In this document: positions 12,037-24,879 of the stretch, piece by piece
Position numbering within the stretch: position 1 is the first letter of the stretch
Layout: each line of letters opens with the position of its first letter
Assembly (NCBI GenBank): GCA_021464415.1
Contig: CM038469.1
Span: 4,566,501 to 4,630,500, forward strand
From: Lonicera japonica
Lineage: Eukaryota; Streptophyta; Magnoliopsida; Dipsacales; Caprifoliaceae
Length of the DNA: 64,000 nt
Reading direction: 5' to 3'
Made by a program: the position numbers and the translations under genes
Notes under the pieces: model-generated
Database searches by the model: none
Told to the model about the DNA's origin: nothing
What the model saw: only the letters and a program-made list of their open reading frames with translations

Positions 12037-13860
12037 ATCTCTTTAAATGTCTAGAACAAATTTTATGATAGTCTATTGTAAAATAAGTTTTTATTTGATA
12101 AATACAAAATTCATAAATATAATTCAAGTTTTTCAATTTTTTTGCTTAATTAAGAGCTACTTCATCTTCTTTATTTCTTTCTTTCTTTATTTTATGCTTT
12201 AAACTCAAGTACAAAAACTCTTACGATTACCTAGGGTAAAATAAGTTTTTATTTGATAAATACAAAAATCATAATTTATGTTGTGCAAGCTCAAATTCAT
12301 AAATTAACAGTTTACAATATGTTCCTTACAACATTGTCTTAATCAATTTTTGTATTAATGTTGTAAATTTTTATTTCAATTAATTTTGTTAAGTTATATT
12401 TTTCAAGTGAGAAAATGAATAAAAAAGAATGAGGTTAATTCGTACATAGTTCATTCCATAGGTAGGTAATTTTTTTTTTACAATCATTTTTTACTTTTTT
12501 TTTTATCAAACTAATCTTAAGGTGTGAACATCGTGTAGCTAGACATGTTAATATGTCAATTTGGATTATATTTGTGTGGTGCATTATCGAGATTTAGGTG
12601 TTATCGTTTTTTATTTAGATGAGTGACTTTTTTCTTGAGTGTAAAAATAATATTCAAACTACTTTATTCAAGATTTTTGAATTGTTTGGTATCTGGTCCA
12701 CTTTAGTTTCATAATTAGTTTTCGGCCCAAAGTTATTGATAATTGATATTCCATATTTTAAAATTATTTTTATTATTTTTATTCTTTTTTGTGATTTTCT
12801 AATGTTTCCTAAATGACTCCTAGAAATTAGCCCAACATAGATTAACTAAGATAATTATTATAGATTTTACATTTTGAAATTCAAATTAAAAAACCATTTC
12901 AAATTAAAATCGACTTCAAGTCAAATTGAACATCGGCATACATATTATTATTCAATATAAATTGTATTTCATAGCAAAGTCATAAATATACATAACCAAA
13001 GAATAAGCAATTTTCTAATAACACATTATTCCTACATAAATGAACTCTAATAGTTAGATGAAATATAATCATTTTTGAATAAAGTCAAATAATTCATATT
13101 CTTACATATATAAACACATTTAAGAAACAAACATATTACGAATAATCAGTAATATGACTATCATGAGATGTAAAATTATTATATGCATAATATGTCAGTG
13201 GAATTAGTAATATGACTTAAAAGAGATGTAAAAGTTAGGCATAATGTGACTGTCAAATAATTTAGTAAAATAATTTTAATATAATAAAGACAACCAATTA
13301 ATAAACAAAGTACATGATGGAATTTTTTTCTTGATAGTATGATTAAGGAAATGTGTCAAAAGATATCATACACATAAATTATATGTGCTTATCATATAAA
13401 GATTGTAATGATCTTGGCCCGTAGTGGATTATAAGTATTATGACAAGCGTGATTTTGTTTCTATCTGCGATATCTTACGATTAATCCAGCCTTAATTTAT
13501 GAAAATTTTGAACAAATTTTGATAATATTACCCTTTTCAAAATTTAGAAGTATATCCATCAATTAAAATTAATTTATAATTGTATTAATTTAGATTCCTA
13601 ATCAAAATTTACTTCCATTTTAATTTATTTCCTATTTTCTTTTAGGGTGCGTTTAGATTGCAGAATTGGATTTAGCTTTAAAATTCATAAATTTAATATT
13701 CAAAAATTACATATTTGAAAATACAATAATTTAAAATTTTGTGTTTGCTTAACAAATACAAGGAAGTTGATTTTAAATCTAAATATTATATCGCTAAAAT
13801 TTTTGTTTAGTTGACAAATAATCATAATATGACTCACTTTTTCACCTATGCTAAAAAGGA
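12037..13860. other. Intergenic AT-rich DNA, no gene seen
   Basis: No protein-like frame and no complete element was recognised. Two short near-repeats (TAAAATAAGTTTTTATTTGATAAATACAAAA-type words near 12080 and 12236) are present. At 13645, GGGTGCGTTTAGATTGCAG resembles a Tourist-type terminus, but no partner end was found. Confidence 0.5.
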
Positions 13861-13985
<125 letters not shown>

Positions 13986-15358
13986 TTGCGACTATAAGTG
14001 GTTCCATAATAATAAGCATGCGGCTATAAGTGGTTCTAACAAATTCAGTAGTGTAAAGTTCGAATATTTTTTTGATAGAATTCTCTTTCCTAATATTTAT
14101 CGATATCCCTTCTATCTTTCTCTCTCTCTAAAATTTTCTTCTCTTCACAAAACTCTCCCTCTAATTGTTATCCTGCTTTTTTCTTTACATTTTCCCTCTT
14201 TACTTTGTTTTAGTGGTTGTTTACACTATTTAATTGGATTATTCGGTTCTGTTGAAGATGGATTTATTGATCGAAGTTTATGGATTTTATGGGTGGAGTT
14301 ACGATGGGGTGGGGATCAAGAAGTGTGATGTGGTGGAGGTTGTAAATTTCTTGGGTTTTAATGGCTGGGTTTTCAGTTAATTTTTTTTATATCAAGTTAA
14401 TGTGTGTTTGGATTTTGAATTTAAAGATCTTAATTATGATTTTAAAATTTTACTTGATTTTTTTTAAAAAAATAATTTTTAAAATTTGATTGTGCTACAC
14501 ACGGAAACGAGGAGAAAGAAAGGGAGAAAAAGGGGAGAACAAGAGAGAGATGGTGGATGGCCAAGTATATTTACGTGTAAATCAGGGTACAAATTAATAA
14601 TTTATAATCCCCGCTCGCAGTGTATAGTGGCAGCTGGTCAAGCATTAATGTAATATTTGTATTTCTCGATATCATTAAATTAATATAATTAAATTGTACG
14701 TCAAATAAGTCTTTTAAAGTAAGTTACATAATAAAGGTAATGATATTAGCCCTTCCCAAAAATATTCTAATAATTTAGCATTATTTTTAGTGATATTTTA
14801 TATGAATTTTTTGGGACACTTTTTAGTCATTAAAGATGATTTTAAAGTGTTAAAGTATTTTTTATATAGTACTAATATCATTACCCAAATAAATAAGAAT
14901 TATTTCACCTGTCTAACTGAGTTTAAACATGTCAATTCCAAGTTAATCATGTTATCTATACTAACTCGACACGATCCGTTTATTAAACATGTTAGTTTGT
15001 TCCCAACTCGAATTTGACCAAACCATGCTAACCCAACACCTTAATATTAAAGAAAACTTAATTACGATTGTCACAATATATATAGTAATGTATAATAGTA
15101 ACTCATCTACCAATTATCACAATTCTTTTTAATAGTGCCGGAAGCACGAGCATACCCTAGTATATATATAAAGTTGGGTTCTGGATTTAATTATAGATTT
15201 GTATTAAAAAAAAAGGTGATGGTCCCACTCCGTCACAAATTCTCACACCTCTCTCATATATAGTAGCTATTACTATTTTATACAGTAGCTTTATATACCA
15301 TTTTACTTCTGACAATTGAAGATTATCATTATTGTGAAATTATTGTTGCATTGATTAA
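13986..15358. other. Intergenic; leader-like CT-rich patch but no supported gene
   Basis: 14100-14215 is CT-rich like a plant 5' leader. It is followed by an ATG at 14259 opening a frame of only about 41 codons that resembles nothing I know. The rest is AT-rich repetitive DNA. Confidence 0.4.
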
Positions 15359-15367
15359 TATTTTTTA

Positions 15368-16657
15368 GGGAAAAAAACAAAGAAAACCCCAAAGTTTGGG
15401 GTATTTGCAATTTTGACTTCGATATTTGAAACTTTGCAAGGGTGCTTCCAAAGTAATTTTTCACTGCAAATTGGACCCTCCGTCTAACTCCTCTGTTAAA
15501 GTTGACAGAAAGCTGACATGGCAACCAAATTTCAGGATTTTTTGTGGGATTTTTTTTTTGAAACTTCTCATTTTCTATTAAAATGAGAAAATATGTAGGC
15601 AATGAAAACATATTAAAAAGCCAAAAAAAAAAGGTAACTAAAATTTCTATTGCTTTGCAAAAATGACGTAAAAAAACAATACTAATTTTCTAACTAAAAA
15701 GGCAAAATATTTTTTTTTTACTAAATCTACATGCTTCTAACTAACACAATCACTTAAAAAAGTAATTGTTATTTAAAGAGGGTTCAAATTCGTGGCTTCC
15801 TTGCATGTGTTTATTTATTGTGTTATTTGAGAATTGTTTTATTAGGTTTTGAGATTCAAATTGCAAAAAATATCTATATTACTCATATTACATATAAAAA
15901 TATTGGATTTTGTGGTGTGCTTATAAACGATTTTGTCGCAATTTTTTTTTGCTCCCACGTCGACATTAAGAGTTATTTTTAAAAAAATTTAAAAATAAAC
16001 ATAATAATACATTTAATGGTGAGAACATCCATTGATATTATTTTACAATAATTGCATTCACGTATTTGTTTGCTTCTAAGGATTTTTCTATTAAATTTTA
16101 CCTACAATGGTAAATATCAAAATTTCTTTTAAATATTTAGTCATTTAAAATTAAACCAATTCTCTTATTGTAATTGATGTCAATATTATATATCAAACCA
16201 TACACATAGTAATTCTTTTCTTTTGGGGGGGCTATGGCCGAGGTGGGTGGGGAGGTAACATCTACAACTTTGATATTTTTATAACCGAATGCTAGTACAC
16301 CAATAAGAATTTTCAAAATTTTCTAGTTACCATGTTTAATTTAGAATATTGTCTGATAAAAGTAAATCCAAATCTAACTTTTTTAAACTTTGAATTGTAA
16401 TAGTATTACTTGTTATGTATAAATATGATATATTTTATTTTGGGTAGATTTTTTTTTTTATTCTTATAATTATCAAAAAAAAAAACCCCCGAAGTTTGGT
16501 TGCCACGCCAGCTTCCCGTTAACTTTAACAGGGAAGTTAGACGGAGGGTCCAATTTGCAATGAAAAATTACTTTAGAAGCACGCTCGCAAAGTTTCAAAT
16601 ATCGGAGTTAAGATTGCTAATACTCCCAAACTTCGGGGTTTTCTTTGTTTTTTTCCC
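15368..16657. mobile_element. Non-autonomous Mutator-like element (MULE) with perfect 9-bp target duplication
   Basis: The long terminal inverted repeats (about 160 bp) begin GGGAAAAAAACAAAGAAAAC on the left and mirror it on the right. Both contain GACGGAGGGTCCAATTTGCA or its complement, and TTAACTTTAACAG-type words. The element is flanked by identical 9-bp sequences, TATTTTTTA, at 15359-15367 and 16658-16666. Long inverted repeats with a 9-bp duplication are the signature of Mutator-like transposons. The 1290-bp interior codes for nothing recognisable, so it depends on a transposase made elsewhere. It split an older dispersed repeat (copy B of 10985-11310). Confidence 0.85.
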
Positions 16658-16727
16658 TATTTTTTAAAATCTCTTTTAGGGTGTTACATATTTGCACACA
16701 GTGGAGTCTTGGTCAATTACATAAATA

Positions 16728-16890
16728 TATATACATTGGACTAGTGGTTAAGGTGTGTTTAGGATGTGTGGTTAAACGTATATCACGTGTTCGATTTCTC
16801 GCAATAGCAAAATTTATTGGAGTATGCCATTACCCGTTGTACCTTTGGTGTAGGGATACCTACATTGCAGAGTTAAAAATAAAATAAAAA
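16728..16890 (+). mobile_element. tRNA-derived SINE candidate
   Basis: GGACTAGTGGTTAAGG (about 16738-16753) resembles a pol III A box and GTGTTCGATTTCTC (about 16788-16801) a B box, spaced about 35 bp apart as in tRNA genes. The sequence does not fold as a plausible tRNA and runs on for ~90 bp to an A-rich tail near 16874-16890, as SINEs do. A target duplication was not found. A CACGTG hexamer lies between the two boxes, at 16784-16789. Confidence 0.55.
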
Positions 16891-17779
16891 ATGAGGTGAG
16901 GTCCCCACTCTGTCACTAATTCTCATCAACCGTGGGTCCAGCTGCATCATGCATATATGAAATAGTAATAAAAACCATTTTAGAGCGTACGTGATTTTCA
17001 ACCACTGGATTACACATGCATCGATCTTATGAGCCATAAAGACCTGACCCCTTTCTTTTAATTCCTGTTAATCATCATCATAAATTCAAATGTTGGAACT
17101 AGACGTTTTTGCTGTATATATTTGCACAAATCACGATGTTATGGAATACAGCAGATTCCATTAAATGAACTTCATTGGAAAGCATCGACGTTAATTTAGT
17201 TTGTGAGTAGAATGATACATGCGGTAATTGATGTGTTAGAAATCGCAAGATCTGTAGCTATAACATCCGTATATAGCAATAATATATTGCATATCTATTA
17301 AAATAGAGTAGTGTTAAACTTATTCAACTTAATTTTGTACTAACTTAATTATTGTACAAACAATAGTTCCAATTAGATAAAAAAAAGACATGCATACACA
17401 AAAATTTAAATTTTTGGCTTTTGTACTTTGTTTAACAAGTATTATTTCAGTTTATACAAAAACATGAGTAAGACTAGCAATTTTTCATCAATGTAATGCT
17501 TTTTTTTTTCTTAACTTCTTGAATTTCATTTGGTATTGTGATAGCATTTTGCTAATACAAATATTGTGTCGAAACATTATTTTCTCTTGGGAGTAATTCG
17601 CCAAAATGCATAGACTCAAAGTGAAACTCAAATTATGCGAAATCCATCAATGTAATGGTTGGTTAGCAAAGTTCATATTGACAACTTTCTGATGATATTG
17701 ATATAAATGCACTGATATCCATTATCTGAACCTCATTTTCGAATCCCGTATATTGCGAATAACTCTGCAAACATTGCAA

Positions 17780-18221
17780 GGTAAAAGCAGAGCTTTACTT
17801 TTCTTGCACATTGAATGCCATTTTTAGGGTTCTGTTTTTATCTTTTTCTTGCACATTGAATGCTACGCGGTTTTGGAGATATAGCTGACTTTGGGCAGCC
17901 CCATGGGAGTAAATGCTCATATGCTAAGATCATTAATACTCTCTCTATACTGTATACTCTATACCACTAGCTGTTGTCTTTTTGACTCTTTGCCTCAAGT
18001 TTAGGTCAGCGTCCTCTCACTCCACCTCAAAAGACACTCTTCTCTTTTTTCTATATATGCAAGATCAAACCAACCTTACGCATAGACCCCTTTTCTTTCT
18101 ACACTTCAAAAGCAAAAAAAAAAAAGAAAAGGAATCTTTAGAACACTCATATATATATATATATATATAGTAGTTTAATTAGCAAGAAATTAAGGGAAAT
18201 ATATTAATTAATTAATTAAGA
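17780..18221 (+). promoter_or_regulatory. Promoter and 5' UTR of the R2R3-MYB gene
   Basis: A TATA box candidate, CTATATATGC, lies at 18051-18060. It predicts a start near 18080-18090 and a leader of about 135 bases with no upstream ATG. The leader holds an A-rich run and a (TA)n run at about 18150-18169. Several AAAG/CTTT words, the core of DOF-factor sites, cluster between about 17790 and 18045, and a TTGAC W-box core lies near 17983. DOF-site clusters are known to drive guard-cell expression of MYB60 in Arabidopsis; the same role here is inference. Confidence 0.5.
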
Positions 18222-19796
18222 ATGGGTAGATTGCCCTGTTGTGATAAAGTTGGAGTGAAGAAAGGACCATGGACTCCTGAGGAAGATATAACGTTGGTCT
18301 CTTATGTTCAAGAACATGGCCCTGGTAATTGGAGGGCTGTTCCTACAAATACAGGTGAATTCTTAATTCTTTCAATTCTTTCTAATATAATAGAGGTGGG
18401 TTTTTTTTTTTTGTGTTTTTTTGTCTTGGTCACTGTCCCTTGTTTGTTTGGTGCTTTCTTTTAGGAAAATTATCCAGCAGGTTGTGGGAGTGAGAAATGG
18501 GAATGTGGGTAGTGTCGGAATAGCAGTTATAAAGTTAGATCTAGTGGTCAAAATATGTGTTTGAGTTGTTTTTTGTATGTGGGCTTCATTTTTTTTTTCT
18601 TTTCTCCATCAGGTTTGAAGAGATGCAGTAAGAGTTGTCGGCTTAGATGGACTAATTACTTGAGGCCAGGGATCAAAAGGGGTGACTTTACTGATGAAGA
18701 GGAAAAGATGATTATTCAACTTCAATCCCTTTTGGGCAACAAGTAAATCTTTCTTTCTCTCTAAAAATTTGTATCATTCTTTTAAATTAATAAGAGGCTA
18801 ATTAAGAACTATAATTGTTTTGGTATATATGTATTAAATATAAAAGTTGTATTTTAATATATATATATTCAGACATCCATTCAGACGAAAAAAGAAAGCA
18901 GGTTCGATTAATAAGATTCAGATATCAGACTTCAGACAAATAAAGAACAAATTAATGCACAGTAAATATTACCATCTATCGCAGCTGTGTAGCACGTCTT
19001 AGTTCTGCTCATCAAATCAAGAGAAACATATTTTCAAGTTGCTGATGGCCGGACAGATCTGATCTTTACGCCTTTTAGTCTAATTTATTTTATTTTTGTT
19101 GTGTTCATAACTTATTAACTAATAAAGTTGATTATTATTATTATTTATAGGTGGGCCGCAATAGCATCATACCTCCCGGAGCGAACAGACAATGACATAA
19201 AGAACCACTGGAACACGCACTTGAAGAAAAAGTTAATGAAAACCCAACAAAAATGCTCTTCTGTAAACTATAAAGACGGATTATCTTATTCACACTCAAT
19301 TTCAAGAGGCCAGTGGGAGAGACGACTTCAAACCAATATCCACACGGCCAAACAAGCCCTATCAGATGCTTTATCCTTGGACAAGCCGACTTTTACCCCT
19401 ACACAAACATGTACTTACGCGTCTAGCACTGAGAACATAGCTAGAATGCTTAAGAATTGGAACCAAAATACGCGCAATGTTAAGGCCTTGCAGTCGAATT
19501 CTTCGAGTACGCAACATTCGTTCAATTATGAAGTAGGCGAGAGTGACAAAAGCAAAATTGGGTTGGATTTATCCGAAGCGTTCGAGTCTTTGTTTGGGTT
19601 CGAGTCATTTGATTCGAATTCGGAATTTTCTCAGTCTAATAATACGTCTCCGGAGGGTAGTTTTTTCCAAGGGGAAAGTAAGCCACTGCTAAGTGGTCAA
19701 GTCCCAATTGAAATGTTTGAGAATTGGCTTATTGATGAAAGTGTTATTGAAGGGAAAGAGGATTTGAGTAGCTTCTCATTTGATGATATATGCTGA
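18222..19796 (+). CDS. R2R3-MYB transcription factor, subgroup 1 (MYB60/94/96-like)
   Basis: Three exons, 18222-18354, 18613-18742 and 19151-19796, with GT-AG introns at the two positions conserved in most plant R2R3-MYB genes. They encode 302 residues, close to the usual 280-350. R2 carries W17, W37 and W57; R3 carries F70 in place of the first W, then W89 and W108, as normal. The domain ends [18 protein letters not shown], where H107 replaces the more common Y. After it comes the subgroup-1 block [20 protein letters not shown] (about residues 139-158), then ALSLDKP and [15 protein letters not shown]. The acidic C-terminus contains [10 protein letters not shown]. Members bind MYB elements in the nucleus. 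MYB60 promotes stomatal opening in guard cells, while MYB94, MYB96 and MYB30 activate wax synthesis and ABA or defence responses. The C-terminal blocks fit MYB60/94/96 better than MYB30, but I cannot choose a single orthologue. The gene appears intact and stands alone among transposons. Confidence 0.92.
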
Positions 19797-22007
19797 TTTG
19801 TTTAGGGGTTTTTCAGTTGGGATTAATTTATTTGCCTTTTCGATAACTTTTTTTGATCGAGGATGGGGATTGACCATTTTAGTGAATTTGTTTTGTTTTG
19901 TTTTGTTTTTTTTTTTAATTTTTATCCAAGGGAATGGGATTTGGTATTTAGAATTGTCATCCATCGAGTTCTTGAATGGCTTAGTTGTGAAGGTAACTAT
20001 GAATTATATCAAAATAGTTAATTATTTGAGTTATTGGCTTTGTTATTTAGTGTTTTTTTGAGACCATCTTTATCCGCTGTGAAAAAATTATTGTGTAAAT
20101 TGCGTGTCGACACACTTTTACACAAAAAATATGTTATAATGGTACTTTTTAAACTCGTGTAATTTTGAATGAATTAATAATATACCAATGTATGTAGGAT
20201 GTCATTTTATACAATTTTTTTTCTTGAATTTTGATATACGTATCTTATGATGACAATGCATCTTTTTTTGTTGGTCTTGATAAGTAGATCTAAGATATAT
20301 AATTTTTATTCAAATCTATGTTTGTATTGAGATCGAGTTATTACATTTTAAACTTTTTTTTTTAAAAAAATAAGTAGATAAAAAGTAACGTGGCAATATA
20401 AACTTGAGGTGTATTTTACACATCTATTACACAAGTTAAATTTAAAAGACTAATGACAATTAAAAAAATTACAAATTTTATATACTTTTTACAAAACCTA
20501 AATTTAAACTATATATTGTAACAGATGCTTTGAGCATTCATTAGATTCATGTTTTTAAAATGATATGTACATTTTATTTGAGAAATTCTATAAATTAGAG
20601 TTGAACTTTTAAAAATAATTATTCACTGGTTGCTAGCTAAATTTTGTAATCCGTTTCGCTTTCTTCTTCTTGTTATAATAAAAAAAAGTCCTAAATTCAA
20701 TACACATGAATATAGTTATCATATTTTTTTATTATAGTGAATGTGAATTTATTACTTGTATAAAAAAGGAATTATATTGTAGAATTATCTTTTTGTGAAA
20801 AAAAAAAAAGCAGGCTACAGTTCATTAAACATTAAAAAGTTTGTCCTAAAAGACGAACACATCCCACGATTGAAATTCTCTTTTGCAACACTAATTTAAA
20901 TTTTCAACATTAATTATTTTTTCTTAAAAGCTAAATATCTTGACTAATGATTGATTTATATTTGTTGAATGTAAGAGTATATCTCCAATGCAAAAATGGG
21001 TTGAATAGTTTCAAATTAACATGAACATATAAGTATGTATTTTCTATGTGGCACCAAAAAAATTATTGATGGCTGGATAAGTCTTAATAAAACATCTACA
21101 AGGTAATTGTCCAAAAGATTGTTTATTAGAAAATTCATGAAAATAAAATTAATAGCTTTATATGCAATATGGATCTTCTTTGGCAGATCTTGATTCATGC
21201 TCTTTAATAATAATTTTTTTTATAAAAACTAATTTATAAAATAAAAGTTAAAATATTTAAAAACTTGAAAAATAAAAGTAATTTGACAAAAAAGATGATG
21301 TGCCATATATTAATATATTGTCTAATAAACCTTCTAAAAATAAAGGGTCACCTTCACAATAATCACCATCATCATCATCTTTTTTATCACGTAAGTTTGA
21401 TGGTTATTATTGATGATTACATTAGAAAACATATATATATATATATATATATATTAAACTTTGCCTATTCATCATATGTGACATTTTATATTTTTTCAAT
21501 TAATGATCGCATTGAAAATGCTTTAGTAAAGTTTGCCGACATTCATAAGGAATTTTTTTTGTTTGATCAATTCGGCTGATTAAAAACAAACCATTTCTAA
21601 ATGCAAATTAATAACATTAATTTAAATTCTAGAATATTTTTCATTCAATGTTATAAGATTAATCATTTCTTTCATCTTAAATTAATATATTTTTAAGGAT
21701 TTTTATAAATTAAGAACATAATATTTATTTTTGCATATAATTAATATATGTTAAATTTTATACAAAAAATATTTTTTTATGTGAATGTATTGATTAAATG
21801 AGATTATTTGAGTGTACCAAAACAAAAATATTTGAGAAAACGTTAACATCAAATTTAATTTGGCATTATTGGAGTAGTACACTGGCCAATAATTATCGAT
21901 CTGCTTGATCACGTCGATCAGTGAGAAAAGAAGGTAAAACTCGAATCTGCCAACACGTGGCCTTCAGGGGTTGGATTAATAATAACCGTATTTTGACCTT
22001 CTAGAAC
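19797..22007. other. MYB 3' region and intergenic DNA
   Basis: 19797 to about 20100 is the likely 3' UTR; I saw no canonical AATAAA close to the stop. At 20088-20120, TTGTGTAAATTGCGTGTCGA and, inverted, GTGTATTTTACACATCTATT near 20410 may be ends of a decayed MITE. (TA)n lies at about 21431-21453. ACACGTGGCC near 21951-21960 contains a G-box. No gene was found. Confidence 0.45.
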
Positions 22008-22607
22008 AATTTGCATTACCCAATGGCCCTTAAATTATTAGAGCATTGTCATTTTGGCCTTTAAACAAAAATTCGCTCCACTTTAACCTTTTACTTATTA
22101 GCGAGTATCAGTTTAACTCTTCCGTCCAAAATTTCTACTAATTTAAACGGAAACACCTCACATGCAGTGCACATAACCCTTTTTAAAGGTTATAATCGTC
22201 AATCGATACAAATATCCAACAAATAAGACAAAATGGACATTACTTTACCTCCTTCATTTATAACGCAACAAAGGCAAAGTACATAACACATAGAGAGACA
22301 AAGAGGGAGAAAACTCAAAACATTGAAGCATAGAAAAATCAAACAACGAAGCATCGAATGTAATGGATTGAGCGCTAAGGGTTTACGGCGATCTTATAAC
22401 AGGAATTGAAGATACATACCGTAAGTGCATTTTTCTATTTTTGGTTAGGGTTTTGATGTCAATGCAACTGATTTTTAGGGTTTGAGTTTGATTCTACGGT
22501 TTTTCTACAAATGAAAAAGAATATGTTTATATACAAATTTTATTTTTTTAGGGTTTAATTTTTGGAAAATATGGTTGCTTTATCTTGCATGTTTTTAGGG
22601 ATTCTAT

Positions 22608-24810
22608 TTGGATGATGTTTTAACAGAAAAATTCGTTTTCATTTTTTTTCCAGCACCTAATTCAGAAAAATTCACCATCATCATTCGTTATAGTGGAAAG
22701 TTTGAATATGCACCCCATTTAGTTTACAGTGGTGGGTCTATAGCCTTTGCCGATAACTGTGACCCGGAAAGAATGTCAATACATGAGATTATATTAATGG
22801 CTAATGAATTAGGTACACCATATGTTTCATCTTGTTGGTATAGACATCCTCAAAAGGATTTTAATAATGGATTGATTCAACTAGTTAAAGATATAGATGT
22901 TTTGAAAATGACAAAATGAGTTCCAGTATATAGGGTGATAGATATGTATTTAGACCATGGTGAAAAAGAAGGTGTAATGAATGACTTTGAATCTCTAAAT
23001 GTTATATATCCCGAAGAAAATGGTGAAATGAATGAAGAAGAGGATGGTCAGTTTGGAGAAATGAATGATGAAGAGGGCGGACAGTCTGAAATGAATGAAG
23101 AAGAAGAAGATGGATCAGCATAAATGGATTTGAGATTACTGTGTAGAGATAAAAAAGGTCATGCCAAATTCAAAAGTGGTAGTACACAAAGATGAAAGAG
23201 ATGGTGTCATAAAGTTTAAAATAATGTGTTGCTGCCTTGGCCCACATAAAGAGGGCATTAAAAAGTGCAGATCATTCATTGAATTGGATATCTGTTTCCT
23301 CAAAGGGCTTTACCCAGGCCAATTGTTCTCAGCAGTTGGTATTGACGCCAAAAATGGCAAGTACCCTTTGCGTGTGCGGTTGTTGAAAAAGAAACCAAGT
23401 CCTCATAGATATGGTTCTTAAAGTTACTATATATGTGTTGATCTTGGAATTGAAGAAGAGAATCAATCAAAGTACACTATGATGAGTGATCAACAAAAGG
23501 TACATTTCTTTCTTCATTGATATTTGCACATTTATACATTTTTAGTTTTAAGGGAGTTTACATAATTGGCGCAGTTGACACAGTTGCATTTTTTTTCTTC
23601 ATTGATAATTGTACATTTCTTTCTTCATTGATACTTACACTTATACACAATTGCATTTTCCTTTGAATACATGGACTAGTTCTTGCTTTAATTGATGGTC
23701 TACCCAACTGTGAAGTCAAATTTTATGTGAGGCACAATTACAGTAACTTTAGAAACGAGGGTAATGGTGGGAAAGTATTGAAGGAGGCTTTTTGAAAATG
23801 TGCTAGGGATAGCACAGAAGAATACGTCAATTATTGTATGGAGGAGTTAGAGAAATTGAGAAAATAAGCCTTTACATGGTTAAGCACAGGTAATGCACCC
23901 AAGTATTGGTCTAGGTCACTCTTTCAAACACATTCAAAATGTGATGTACTTATTAATAACCATTGTGAGATATTTAATAGCTTTATTCTTGAGGCTAGAG
24001 ACAAGCCAATCATATTTATGTTTGAATGCACTAGAACATTGTTGATGGTTAGAATTAGGAAACATAGGGAGAAAATGAGGGGCTATCCTACTAAAGGTTG
24101 TCCTAGGATAAAAGAAAAATTAAAACATCTTGGTAAATTTGCATATAACTTCATAAGTTTGTGGTCTAGTGGGAATGAATACCAAGTTAGTAGTGGTCCA
24201 GATTTGCAATTTGTTGTTAATTTGAAGGCTATGACATGTAGTTGTAGAGTTTTGGAGTTAAGTGGTATGCCATGTGTTCATACTGTATGTGTAATCATTT
24301 GCCAACATGAGAAGCCCACAAATTATGTAGATTCACGTTTCACAAAGGGGAGGTATATGGAGACTTATCAACATATTATAAGAGCAATCAATGGAAAACC
24401 TATGTGGCCACGCACTTCATTGGCTTTACTTGTACCACCTGATGTTGAAGTACAAGTTGGTAGGCGAAAGAAGGAAAGGAATAAAAAGGGGGATGAACCT
24501 AAACAACATTCAAGGTGTAAGTTAGGGAAGAGAAGTATTGTTATGACTTGTAGGAAATATGGCAATATTGGCCACAATGCAAGGACTTGCAAGGAATAGG
24601 GAGGTGCTGGAAGTAGTGTTGCTGGTGCAGGTAAGGGAACATAGGGGAAGTGGCAGTGCTGCTGGTGCAGGTAAGGGAACTGGTAGGGGAACTGGTGGCA
24701 CTGCTGGTGGTGCAGGTTCAGGAACTGGTAGGGGAAGTGGTAGCAGTGCTGGTGGTGCAAGTAGAACTGGTGGCAGTGTTGGTGCAGCTCGAAGCCAGTT
24801 TACAACTGTT
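22608..24810 (+). pseudogene. MURA-like transposase pseudogene (MULE)
   Basis: Order of recognisable parts: a PB1-like N-terminal domain (22660-22960, with FTIIIRYSGKFEYAPH and YRVIDMYLDHGE) interrupted by a TGA at 22917; an acidic linker with E/G/M repeats to a TAA at 23121; the start of the DDE core (23161-23421: IELDICFLKGLYPGQLFSAV, carrying the first catalytic D), after which a frameshift and stops follow; a probable intron or insertion from about 23500 to 23680; further core sequence at 23690-24020 with scattered stops; and an open stretch at 24018-24599 containing the SWIM zinc finger (C-S-C, then C-x-H, in CSCRVLELSGMPCVHTV) and a CCHC knuckle (CRKYGNIGHNARTC). A Gly/Ala/Ser-rich tail continues past a TAG at 24597, with more stops, to about 24810. 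The full-length family is 700-900 residues. With at least four disabling changes it cannot make active transposase. Confidence 0.9.
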
Positions 24811-24879
24811 GCTGCATTGGTTAGGGGATTGCAGGCACAAATCTTACTTAATTTGCACTTTTATGTTAAATGCTAATGA

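Noticed and set aside
14259..14384. Short 41-codon frame after a CT-rich leader-like patch
   Set aside because: Too short, no similarity, no splice continuation; insufficient evidence for a gene.
16735..16810. Possible tRNA gene
   Set aside because: A- and B-box-like words are present but the arms do not pair as a tRNA and the sequence continues to an A-rich tail, fitting a SINE better.
24368..24876. His/Pro/Gln-rich and Gly/Ala-rich open frames overlapping the MULE tail
   Set aside because: They are alternative-frame translations of the Gly-rich repeat of the transposase C-terminus.
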